In this document: positions 15,093 to 22,382 of the stretch, piece by piece
Layout: the number at the start of each line of letters is the position of its first letter
Numbering within the stretch: the stretch's first letter is position 1
From: an uncultured Woeseia sp.
Lineage (GTDB): Bacteria > Pseudomonadota > Gammaproteobacteria > Steroidobacterales > Woeseiaceae
Assembly: GCA_937925605.1 (NCBI GenBank)
Contig: CALALV010000156.1
Coordinates: 1 to 23,711 of the forward strand
Direction: 5' to 3'
Length of the DNA: 23,711 nucleotides
Notes under the pieces: generated by a model
Databases searched by the model: none
Told to the model about the DNA's origin: nothing
The model's input: only the letters and a program-made list of their open reading frames with translations
Translations under genes and position numbers: made by a program

Positions 15093-18010
15093 GGGCCCGC
15101 CCCGGCCGGCGCTGCGGCCAGCTCGACGGCAGGCGGTGCCGCGTCCGCTGCTTCCCGTTCGCCGAGCAGGCGGGTCACGACGGCGTCGGCGGCGCGGCTG
15201 CCGCGCTCGACCAGCGGCCGGATCTGGAACAGCGTCAGGCGGCCGACGACGAAGCCGAACTCGATGTCCCAGGGGCGCTCGCGGCCCGCGTCGTCGAGCA
15301 CCGGCTCGTACTTGTCCGCGACCTCGGCGGCGAGCCGCCGCAGCGCGTCGATCTCGTCGGCGGTCAGCACCGGCCCGGCCGGCGCGTCCGCCCAGCCGAC
15401 GCCGCCGGTCGCCGCAAGCTGGCGCCGGTACGGCGCCTTTGCCTCGCTGACGAGCTCGACCGCGTCCGGGTGAATCACGAGCGTCTCGGCCGCCTCGCCG
15501 GCGACAGCGCCGCCGACGCCCCAGGCGGTCGACACGGTCATGCCCGGTTCGCCGCGCTCGACGAGGTTCGCGGTGACGAGCACGCCCGACTTGTCGGCCG
15601 GCACGCTCTGCATCAGCAGGATCGAGGCGTAGACCTGGTCGGGGTTGGTCAGCACGGACGAACGCCAGGCCAGCGCGCGCGGGCTCAGAACCGAGCCCCA
15701 GACGCGCGGTACCTGGGCGAGCTGGCGTTCGCGGCCGACGACGTTCGGCACGGTCTCGTTCAGGCCCGCGCCGGTGAACTGCGGCAGGTCCTCGACGTTC
15801 GTATCGGAGCGCACGAACACGCCGTGGTTCTCGTCGCCGCCGAACTCCTGCTGCATCGCTGCGAGGATCGCGGCGCGCGTCTCCGCCGACAGTTCGAGCT
15901 GCGCAATCGCCGCGCGCACCTCGGCCAGTTCCGCGAAGGTCTGTTCCTGGTCGGCGCTGCCGTCCGCCTGCGCGGCGAAGGCCGCGCGGATGCGCTCGTC
16001 GAGCCCGGCCTCGGCGAGGTGCGCCGCGTACACGCCGAACGGGATCGCGAGCGCGGGCGCGACCCGGCCCGGGAACAGCCGGTTCAGTTCGCCGAGGTTC
16101 GCGGCCTTCGGCCCGACCACGCGGCCCGACAGGGAGCGCGCGAGCTCGGCGAGCGGCAGGATACGGGTAACCGTGAGGTCCGGCGGCGGCACCGTCAGCG
16201 CGACCGGCGCGTCGTCGGTGGGGACCTCCAGCAGCGCGGCGACTTCCTCGTCGACGGCGCGCAGCACGACGTTGCCGTCGGCCGCGACCGCGAGCACGAC
16301 CTCCTGCCCGGCGAGCGGCTCGAGCAGCTCGAGCGCGTCCGGCGCGATCGCGACGTTCGGGATCGCGAAGTTGCGCGCGAGCAGCTGCACGTGCGAGACC
16401 GGGCTGCCCTCGCCGAGCGTCAGGATGCCGGCGACCGGCGCGAGCTCGGCGGTCGTTTCCGGCAGCACGACGATGTCGCCGGTCGTCATCGTCGCGCGCT
16501 CGACCTCGTCGAGGCTCGGGTAGATGCGCAGCACGCCGCGCGCGAGCCCCGGGTTCAGCGCGATGGCCGTCGGCAGCGGCTCGCCGCCGACCTCGACGAC
16601 CTGGCCGCCGAGGCGCGCGACGTCGGCCGCGAGCAGCCGGAGCGTCGTGCCGAGCAGCCAGACCGGCGAGCCGCGCAGCAGGTCGTCGCTGAAGCGGGCC
16701 GCGCGCGCATCGAGCGCGCTGTAGTACGTCAGCGCCTCGGCGAACGCGTGGCGGATCGTGCCGGCTGCCCAGCCGGGCACGCGACGCAGGCGCGTGATGA
16801 CGTCCGCGTAGTCGGCGAACGAAACCTCGGTGCCATCGAGGCCGTTGATGCCGGCGGCAACGTGGTCACGCTCGCCGGCCGACAGCAGCCCCGCCGCGTA
16901 GCCGCAGTCAAGCAGTGCTCGCGAGGCATCGAGCAGGTCTGCGCGGGTCCAGCCACCGGCGCGGTGCCGTTCCATGAACACGAGCTGCAGCTCGGTCTCC
17001 AGCCCCTGCAGCGCGTCCACGAGGCGCAGGCGGCCGCGCGCGTCGAGCGCCGGCAATACGTTCGCGCGCGCATCCGCGAGTGCCGTGCACAGCCCGGCGA
17101 CGCGCTGCTCCGGCGGAGCGGCGAGCGCGGCCGCCACCTGCGCCCGCCACGCTGTAGCGGCGGGCCGCGCGCCGAGCGCGTCGAGCACTACCGCGGTGCG
17201 CGCCTGCCGGCCGGCCTCGCCGTAGAGCTGCTCGAGTCCCGACACCAGTTCGGCGCCGAGTTCGCGCACGGCGGGGTCGGTGCGGCCCTCGAGCCAGGCG
17301 GCCAGCCGGCGCGCCGTTCCGGCATCCGGCGTCGTGTAGATCTCGGTGGTCGCCGTATCATTAAAAAAAAAAAGCTCGGCGAGCTCGACGGCCTGCCGGC
17401 GTACCTGCCGGGCGATGTCGGAGTCGTCGCCGTGCGGAACGCTGCGCGCGAGTTCCCGCACCAGCAGGAAGTTCCGGTTGACCCAGTCGAGGTCTACGAG
17501 CAGCGCCTCGAGCAGCGCCCGGCCGGCGGCCTGCTCGTCCTCGAGCTGGACGCGGCCGCGGTAGCCGAGCGCGCGCTTCAGCACCCAGCCGCCGTCGACG
17601 TCGACGAGGTAGCGCTCCAGCGGCAGCTGGCGCAGGCGCGTGCGCCGCGGCGGGTCGTCGAGCACCTCGGTCAGCTCGAGCGCGGCGAAGATCGTACCGA
17701 CCGACCAGCCGAGTTCGGCGAGGCGCTCGCGCGCCGGCGAGTACACGGCGTGCTGGCGTCCGCCGCCGCGCTCGCGGCAGGCGAACGCGACCGGCGGCTG
17801 CACGCTGCCGTCGTTGCAGAACCAGGCGATGCGGCTGTACGGCCCCCGCGGGCTGGATTTCATTTCCTGTACAATCCGCTGCGCCTCGCTCAGGCCCTCC
17901 GGGCCGGGTGGATCGAGAGGCGCGGCCCCGAGTGTCACCGGCCCGCATAGCAGGAACGGCAGCCACCACCGTTTGGTCCTGGCACCACGATGAATACCGA
18001 CGTCCGTCAT
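15089..18010 (-). CDS. Exported dikinase-like protein: phosphohistidine domain then ATP-grasp (PEP synthase/GWD type)
   Basis: The protein is 973 residues as assembled, but residues 213-227 come from adapter sequence, so true length differs. Residues 1-29 look like a Sec signal peptide (RTKRWWLPFLLCGPVTLGAA). A helical region of about 400 residues follows, then a swivelling phosphohistidine domain with the catalytic Ser-His (His540) in GSPVSHVQLLARN. From about residue 630 there is a PEP-synthase/PPDK-type ATP-grasp domain: VVGPKAANLGELN, VFVRSDTNVEDLPQFTGAGLNE, SEAKAPYR, and DIEFGFVVGRLTLFQIRP. The PEP/pyruvate TIM barrel is missing, and His-before-ATP order matches glucan water dikinases, not PEP synthase. 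It likely moves the beta-phosphate of ATP through His540 to an unknown acceptor. A cytoplasmic dikinase is the family norm, so export is surprising. Its ATG overlaps the divergent transporter's start by 21 bases. Confidence 0.82.
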   Translation of the reverse strand: MTDVGIHRGARTKRWWLPFLLCGPVTLGAAPLDPPGPEGLSEAQRIVQEMKSSPRGPYSRIAWFCNDGSVQPPVAFACRERGGGRQHAVYSPARERLAELGWSVGTIFAALELTEVLDDPPRRTRLRQLPLERYLVDVDGGWVLKRALGYRGRVQLEDEQAAGRALLEALLVDLDWVNRNFLLVRELARSVPHGDDSDIARQVRRQAVELAELFFFNDTATTEIYTTPDAGTARRLAAWLEGRTDPAVRELGAELVSGLEQLYGEAGRQARTAVVLDALGARPAATAWRAQVAAALAAPPEQRVAGLCTALADARANVLPALDARGRLRLVDALQGLETELQLVFMERHRAGGWTRADLLDASRALLDCGYAAGLLSAGERDHVAAGINGLDGTEVSFADYADVITRLRRVPGWAAGTIRHAFAEALTYYSALDARAARFSDDLLRGSPVWLLGTTLRLLAADVARLGGQVVEVGGEPLPTAIALNPGLARGVLRIYPSLDEVERATMTTGDIVVLPETTAELAPVAGILTLGEGSPVSHVQLLARNFAIPNVAIAPDALELLEPLAGQEVVLAVAADGNVVLRAVDEEVAALLEVPTDDAPVALTVPPPDLTVTRILPLAELARSLSGRVVGPKAANLGELNRLFPGRVAPALAIPFGVYAAHLAEAGLDERIRAAFAAQADGSADQEQTFAELAEVRAAIAQLELSAETRAAILAAMQQEFGGDENHGVFVRSDTNVEDLPQFTGAGLNETVPNVVGRERQLAQVPRVWGSVLSPRALAWRSSVLTNPDQVYASILLMQSVPADKSGVLVTANLVERGEPGMTVSTAWGVGGAVAGEAAETLVIHPDAVELVSEAKAPYRRQLAATGGVGWADAPAGPVLTADEIDALRRLAAEVADKYEPVLDDAGRERPWDIEFGFVVGRLTLFQIRPLVERGSRAADAVVTRLLGEREAADAAPPAVELAAAPAGAGP
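17329..17373. other. Illumina P5 adapter plus A11 run embedded in the assembly (artefact)
   Basis: Positions 17334-17362 are the exact reverse complement of the 29-base Illumina P5 sequence (minus strand begins AATGATACGGCGACC and ends GAGATCTACAC), and 17363-17373 are eleven A. The five bases GCGTC (17329-17333) also fit adapter: P5 is normally followed by a segment ending in CTACACGACGC, so loss of one copy of the repeated CTACAC would give exactly this junction. Translated on the minus strand it gives FFFNDTATTEIYT, a well-known contamination peptide. Removing 45 bases (17329-17373) keeps the host frame; removing 40 (17334-17373) breaks it. Sequence here is not biological, and adjacency of the two flanks is not proven. 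Confidence 0.97.
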
Positions 18011-19417
18011 GCCGAGCGCTACTCCGTTTTTGAACGGTTCCTGAAACTGTTCGCGGACGTCCGGCCGCAGGAAGGTGCGACCTCGCTGATCCTGATCGCG
18101 AACATCTTCCTTATACTCACGGCCTATTACCTGATCAAACCCGTCCGCGAGGGCTGGCTGGCGATCACCGACATCGCCGGCTTCACCAAGCTCGAGGTCA
18201 AAGCATACTCTGCGTTCGCGCAGAGCGTCATGCTGGTCGCGATCCTGCCGGTTTACGCGATGCTCGCCGCACGCTGGCCGCGGCGCCAGCTGATCGTGCG
18301 GGTCGGCGGCGCCTTCGCGTTCGCGCTGATCATGTTCTGGGCCAGCCAGCCGGGCATGCTGTTCGGCAGCGTGCCGCTGGTCGGCATCCTGTTCTACCTG
18401 TTCGTCGGCATCTTCAGCGTCACGCTGGTCGCGCAGTTCTGGGCGTTCTCGAGCGACGTGTACGGTCCGGAGCGCGGCGCTCGCCTGTTCCCGATCGTCG
18501 CGATCGGCGCGGCGCTGGGCTCCACGTTCGGTTCCTGGCTCGGCGAGCGCCTCGTGCGCATGCCGGCGGTCGAGGCCTTCGACCTGATCATCTTCGCGAT
18601 GTTGCCGCTCGGCATGGCGCTCGCGCTCGCCTCGTGGATCGACCGGCGCGGCACCTACGGTTCACCGTCGAGCTGGACGACCGACCGCTGGGACCAGCCG
18701 GCCGCGCCGCAGTCGGGCGACGGGCCGTACAAGCTCATCCTCAAGCACCGCTACCTCGCGATGACCGCCGCGATGATCATGGTGTTCACCTGGGTCGTGA
18801 CGAGCGGCGACAACATCCTGTTCAGCATCGTGCAGAAATCGCTCGCCGATGACCTGTCGCAACTTGCCGACAACCCGGTCGCCTACCAGCAGGCGCTGCG
18901 CGAGGCGACCACCGCGTTCTACGGCGACCTGTACTTCTGGATCAACCTGATCACGCTGTTCCTGCAGGCCTTCGTCGTGTCGCGGATCCTGAGCGCGGGC
19001 GGCATGCAGGCGCTGCTCCTGACCACCCCGTTCATCTCGCTGGCGGCTTATGCCTCGATGATCTTTCTGCCGATCCTCGGATTGATCAAGATATTGAAAG
19101 TGGCCGAGAATTCCAGCAGTTACTCGATCCACAACACGGCCCGGCACATGCTCTGGCTGCCGACCTCCAAGGAGATGCTGTACCAGGCCAAGCCCACGGT
19201 AGACACGCTGTTCGTGCGCCTCGGCGACGGGCTCGCGGCGCTCACCATCCTGGTCGGTACCCGCGTTTTTTCGCTTGAAAATTTCGGCTTCGTCGTGATT
19301 AATATCGCGCTCGTACTGGTCTGGATCGTCCTGAGCACCTACCTGCAACGCGAGCACCGCCGCTGGCAGAAAACCGCCGAGCGGCCGCCGCCCCGGCCGT
19401 CCGAAGTCCCTTCCTGA
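17990..19417 (+). CDS. Nucleotide transporter, ATP/ADP translocase (NTT/Npt) family
   Basis: The 475-residue polytopic membrane protein has about 11-12 hydrophobic segments. The N-terminal segment VFERFLKLFADVRPQEG followed by LILIANIFLILTAYYLIKPVRE (about residues 33-54) is characteristic of the bacterial NTP/NDP exchange family (TLC/NTT, Npt1/Npt2-like). Obligate intracellular bacteria and plastids use these carriers to exchange ATP for ADP; members in free-living bacteria have no settled substrate or direction. The only in-frame ATG near the conserved start is at 17990, without a ribosome-binding site, and it overlaps the 5' end of the divergent dikinase-like gene. A second serine hydrolase gene follows 13 bases downstream. 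Together with an exported ATP-grasp protein, it could supply nucleotide outside the cytoplasm; that is inference. An MFS carrier of other substrate is the alternative. Confidence 0.83.
   Translation: MNTDVRHAERYSVFERFLKLFADVRPQEGATSLILIANIFLILTAYYLIKPVREGWLAITDIAGFTKLEVKAYSAFAQSVMLVAILPVYAMLAARWPRRQLIVRVGGAFAFALIMFWASQPGMLFGSVPLVGILFYLFVGIFSVTLVAQFWAFSSDVYGPERGARLFPIVAIGAALGSTFGSWLGERLVRMPAVEAFDLIIFAMLPLGMALALASWIDRRGTYGSPSSWTTDRWDQPAAPQSGDGPYKLILKHRYLAMTAAMIMVFTWVVTSGDNILFSIVQKSLADDLSQLADNPVAYQQALREATTAFYGDLYFWINLITLFLQAFVVSRILSAGGMQALLLTTPFISLAAYASMIFLPILGLIKILKVAENSSSYSIHNTARHMLWLPTSKEMLYQAKPTVDTLFVRLGDGLAALTILVGTRVFSLENFGFVVINIALVLVWIVLSTYLQREHRRWQKTAERPPPRPSEVPS
18110..18138 (-). promoter_or_regulatory. 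Candidate sigma70 promoter for the dikinase-like gene
   Basis: On the minus strand, TTGATC (18138-18133) and TATAAG (18115-18110) are separated by exactly 17 bases. Transcription would start near 18103 and leave a leader of about 90 bases before the ATG at 18010. The element lies inside the transporter coding region, in codons for the conserved LTAYYLIKP segment, so the match may partly reflect codon choice. It is plausible because the two divergent genes leave no intergenic space for a promoter. Confidence 0.42.
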
Positions 19418-19430
19418 GGATCTCTTTCGT

Positions 19431-20315
19431 ATGCGTCTACTCCTGGTATCAGCGTGCGCGCTGCTGCTTGGCGCTTCGATGCCTGCCGGCGAATGGCAGC
19501 CCCTGTATCAGCGGGTCGACCCCGGGCTGCAGGCCGCGCTGGAAAAGCGGCTGAACAGCAACGGCGAATGGGCCCGGCTGATCCGCAACAAGAAGATGGC
19601 GATCGGCCTCGTCGACATGAGTAACGGCACGCCGCGCTTCGCCCGGGTGAACGGCAACCACATGATGTACGCGGCGAGCCTGCCGAAGATCGCGATCCTG
19701 CTCGGCGTGTACGCGTCCTTCGAGGACGGCTCGCTCAAGGAGACGCCGTCGATTCGCAAGGACCTCGACGACATGATCCGCGTCTCCAGCAACCCGGCGG
19801 CAACGCGGCTGATGGACCTGGTCGGGATGCGCAAGATCCAGGCGGTGCTGCAGGACCCGCGCTACGGCTTCTACGACGAGGACCGCGGCGGCGGCCTCTG
19901 GGTCGGCAAGCGCTACGCGGCGAGCGGCACGCGCATCGGCGACCCGATGCACAACATCTCGCACGGCGCGACCGCGACGCAAGTCTGCCGGTTCTTCTAC
20001 CTGCTGGCGACCGGCCGGCTGATCAGCCCGGAGCGTTCGCAGCAGATGCTCGCAAACCTCGAAAACCCGGGCCTGCACCACAAGTTCGTGGCCCCCGCCG
20101 AGCGGCGCGCGCCGCGTGCGACGCTGTACCGCAAGTCCGGCACCTGGCAGAACTGGCACTCGGACGCGATCATGGTGCACGGCACGCGCTGGCGTAACTA
20201 CATCCTCGTCGGGCTGATCGAGAGCCCGAACGGCGAGCGCATCCTGCGCGAGGTACTGCCGGCGATCGAGGAGATCATCGTGCCGCCGGAGTTCGCGGCC
20301 TCGATGGCCGACTGA
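19431..20315 (+). CDS. Exported class A beta-lactamase-like serine hydrolase
   Basis: The 294-residue protein has a signal peptide (MRLLLVSACALLLGASMPAG) and all three superfamily motifs: Ser83-x-x-Lys86 in AASLPKIAIL, Ser119-Ser-Asn121 in RVSSNPAA, and Lys235-Ser-Gly-Thr238 in YRKSGTWQNWHSD. Size and motif spacing are close to class A beta-lactamases, but no omega-loop Glu motif can be assigned with confidence, so hydrolysis of beta-lactams is not assured. A peptidase or amidase on peptidoglycan or another exported substrate is equally possible. It follows the nucleotide transporter by 13 bases with GAGGA about 11 bases before the ATG, so it is probably in the same transcript. It ends one base before the stop of the convergent cutA gene. 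Confidence 0.88.
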   Translation: MRLLLVSACALLLGASMPAGEWQPLYQRVDPGLQAALEKRLNSNGEWARLIRNKKMAIGLVDMSNGTPRFARVNGNHMMYAASLPKIAILLGVYASFEDGSLKETPSIRKDLDDMIRVSSNPAATRLMDLVGMRKIQAVLQDPRYGFYDEDRGGGLWVGKRYAASGTRIGDPMHNISHGATATQVCRFFYLLATGRLISPERSQQMLANLENPGLHHKFVAPAERRAPRATLYRKSGTWQNWHSDAIMVHGTRWRNYILVGLIESPNGERILREVLPAIEEIIVPPEFAASMAD

Positions 20316-20636
20316 TCAACGCCGCTCGGTCTCGAGTACCAGCCAGTCGCCGTAGCGCTCGTTGACCTGCGCTATCGGCACCGCGATAACCGCGGGCGTG
20401 TCGTAGGGATGCCGTTCCTCGACACGGGCGGCGAGCGCGTCGAAGTAGTCCGCGCGCGTCTTGACGAGTAACGGCACCTCGGATTCCCGCTCGACCGCCC
20501 CCTGCCAGCGAAAGACACTCTGCACCTTGCCGAAGATGTTTGCGCAGGCCGCGAGGCGCTGCTCGACGAGGTCCTCGGCGATGCGCTGCGCGACGTCGGG
20601 CGACGGGCAGGTGATCCATACGTCGATGAACTTCAT
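20316..20636 (-). CDS. cutA: Divalent-cation tolerance protein CutA
   Basis: The 106-residue protein has the whole CutA family pattern: an N-terminal strand (FIDVWITCPS), AEDLVEQRLAACANIFGKVQSVFRWQGAVERESEVPLLVKT, then ERHPYDTPAVIAVPI and a terminal WLVLETERR. CutA proteins form very stable trimers with a PII-like ferredoxin fold. The link to copper tolerance is genetic and its biochemical role remains unclear. The start at 20636 gives the usual length. The stop codon directly abuts the stop of the convergent serine hydrolase (TGATCA at 20313-20318). The gene to its right on the same strand (cardiolipin synthase) is 257 bp away. Confidence 0.94.
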   Translation of the reverse strand: MKFIDVWITCPSPDVAQRIAEDLVEQRLAACANIFGKVQSVFRWQGAVERESEVPLLVKTRADYFDALAARVEERHPYDTPAVIAVPIAQVNERYGDWLVLETERR

Positions 20637-20678
20637 GCGCTGCTCCGCGTAGTCCTGTGCGCGAGCCAGTTTAGCTGA

Positions 20679-20714
20679 CGGCGGGACCCGTCGTCCGCAA
20701 CCACGGTCCCGCCG
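20679..20714. repeat. 10-bp perfect inverted repeat between cutA and cls
   Basis: CGGCGGGACC (20679-20688) and GGTCCCGCCG (20705-20714) pair perfectly around a 16-base loop. It lies 43 bases upstream of the cutA start, on the cls 3' side. No T run follows on either strand. It could be an operator or cutA leader structure, or part of the cls transcript end. Confidence 0.5.
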
Positions 20715-20767
20715 GACGGCGCGCTGCCGGCAGCCGCGCGTACGTTTCGCCGCGCTTGCACCCGCCC

Positions 20768-20800
20768 CCCTGTTCGCCGGGAAACCGCAGGCGAACAGGG
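20768..20800 (-). terminator. 11-bp perfect hairpin downstream of cls
   Basis: CCCTGTTCGCC (20768-20778) and GGCGAACAGGG (20790-20800) form a perfect 11-bp stem with an 11-base loop, about 94 bases past the cls stop on the minus strand. It is the strongest hairpin I noticed in the window. The missing T tract argues against a standard intrinsic terminator, so the call of transcript-end structure is inference. The remainder of the 257-bp gap 20637-20893 shows no gene. Confidence 0.45.
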
Positions 20801-20893
20801 TCGCGGTCCGTTGCGCCGCGACCGACGGTATGCCGTCCGCGGCTGCGCGCCGCGTGAGCCTCGGTACGAGCTGTCGACCGCTCGGATCGAACG

Positions 20894-22300
20894 CTACATG
20901 TACGGCGACATCAGCGCTGCGGCGGAATCGCGCAGTCGCTGGGCCAGGCTGCGCTTCTCGAGTTCCCCCCAGGTCAGCGGGCGGCTGTCTACCGCGACTT
21001 GGTCGATGTAGTCGCAGACCGCAGTGTTGAGGTCCTCCGAGAACACTTCGACACCGAGCTCGAAGTTGAGCCGCAGGCTGCGCGAGTCGAGGTTGGCCGA
21101 GCCGATCAGCGTGTAGGCGTCGTCGATGCAGAGCAGCTTCGCGTGGTTGAACGGCGGCGGCTGGTAGCAGACCTCGATGTCCCAGCGCAGCAGTTCGCCG
21201 AGCACGTTGCGATTCGCCCAATGCACGTAGGGAAGGTTGTTCTCGCCGGGCAGCACGATACGAACGCGCACGCCGCGCAGCGCGGCCGAGGCCAGCGAGG
21301 CGATCAGGTCGCGGTTCGGCAGGAAGTACGGCGTCATGATGTCGACGGTGCGCTCCGCGGCGCTGATCGCCGTGTGGATCGTTGCAGCGAGCGCGTCGAG
21401 CTCGTCGTCGGGCCCGTCCGGGACAATGCGGCACTGCATGTCGCCGCGCTCGGCGCCCGGAGTCTCGGTCACGACCGGGTCGCTGCCGTCGGTGGCGAAG
21501 TGCCAGTCGCTGCGGAACAGGTTGCCGAGGTCGGCGATGACCGGCCCGCGCAGCGCGAAGTGCACGTCGGAGACTTCGCGTGGCCTGTCGTCGAGCAACG
21601 TGTGATGGTCGCTCAGGTTCATGCCGCCAGCGTAGGCGACGTCGTCGTCGACGATGAGGAGCTTGCGGTGGTTGCGCAGGTTGAGATGAATGCTCGGCGG
21701 CAGCAGCTTCGGCGGCAGGAAACGCGCGGTGCGGATACCGCGCTTCGCCAGCGAACGGGCGACGCGGCGGAACGCGTACAGCTCGCCGACGCCGTCGATC
21801 AGTACGCGCACGTCCGCGCCGCGCAGGTGGGCGGCTTCCAGCGCGTCGGCGAAGGCCTGGCCGGTCTTGTCGAGCTTCAGGATGTAGGTGGCGAGAAACA
21901 CGCGTTGCCGGGCCGCGGCGATCGACTCGAGCATCGCCGGGTAGGCCTGCTCGCCGTTGAACAGCGGCTGCACGAGGTTGCCGTCGGTGGCCGGCCTGCC
22001 GGTGATTCGCAGACCGACGTCGCGCAGCCCGAGCTCGCCCTCGGCAGAGGGCTGCGAGCGACGCGTGCCGGCCTCGTAGCCGACGTGCAGGAAGCGCCGT
22101 TTCAGGTCCTGGCCGCGCGAGCGGACGCGGTTGATGCCGAACAGGAAGTAGGCCGCGGGCCCGCCGTAGGGAATGAAGATGCAGGCCATGATCCAGCCCA
22201 TCGCGGCCCGCGGGTCGCGCTTGTAGAGCAGCGCGTGGTAGACGCCCCAGGCCGCGGGGCCGATGTGAAACAGGACGAGGAGGACGGCGGTGGTCGTCAT
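20894..22300 (-). CDS. cls: Cardiolipin synthase-like phospholipase D family protein
   Basis: The 468-residue membrane enzyme probably joins two phosphatidylglycerol molecules, or transfers a phosphatidyl group, to make cardiolipin. Two N-terminal membrane segments (TAVLLVLFHIGPAAWGVYHALL and AMGWIMACIFIPYGGPAAYFLFG) are followed by two PLD half-sites: His211-x-Lys213 in NLRNHRKLLIVDDDVAYAGGMN and His386-x-Lys388 in NHAKLLCIDDAYTLIGSANLD. The N-terminal IPYGGPAAYFLFGINRVR matches the ClsA type, and the length is close to ClsA (about 480). The ATG at 22300 has no ribosome-binding site, but TATAGT lies 11 bases upstream on the minus strand, so a very short leader is possible. A second Cls paralogue role cannot be excluded. 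Confidence 0.92.
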   Translation of the reverse strand: MTTTAVLLVLFHIGPAAWGVYHALLYKRDPRAAMGWIMACIFIPYGGPAAYFLFGINRVRSRGQDLKRRFLHVGYEAGTRRSQPSAEGELGLRDVGLRITGRPATDGNLVQPLFNGEQAYPAMLESIAAARQRVFLATYILKLDKTGQAFADALEAAHLRGADVRVLIDGVGELYAFRRVARSLAKRGIRTARFLPPKLLPPSIHLNLRNHRKLLIVDDDVAYAGGMNLSDHHTLLDDRPREVSDVHFALRGPVIADLGNLFRSDWHFATDGSDPVVTETPGAERGDMQCRIVPDGPDDELDALAATIHTAISAAERTVDIMTPYFLPNRDLIASLASAALRGVRVRIVLPGENNLPYVHWANRNVLGELLRWDIEVCYQPPPFNHAKLLCIDDAYTLIGSANLDSRSLRLNFELGVEVFSEDLNTAVCDYIDQVAVDSRPLTWGELEKRSLAQRLRDSAAALMSPYM

Positions 22301-22382
22301 GCTGGGTAAGGACTATAGCGCGTTCGACGCCTCCCGAAACGCTGTGCAAGAATGGCGGGGCCCCGGCCCGGATGAGACCCGC

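Noticed and set aside
17334..17373. FFFNDTATTEIYT segment as a novel low-complexity insertion in the dikinase-like protein
   Set aside because: It is an exact translation of the Illumina P5 adapter and a homopolymer, so it is contamination, not biology.
15470..17950. 826-residue plus-strand frame opposite the dikinase-like gene
   Set aside because: Arg-rich shadow without recognisable domains; the minus-strand frame has clear ATP-grasp and phosphohistidine motifs.
13785..20315. Beta-lactam resistance locus
   Set aside because: Both hydrolases have superfamily motifs, but one is much larger than a class A enzyme and neither shows a confident omega-loop Glu motif; no regulator of the ampR/blaR type is present.
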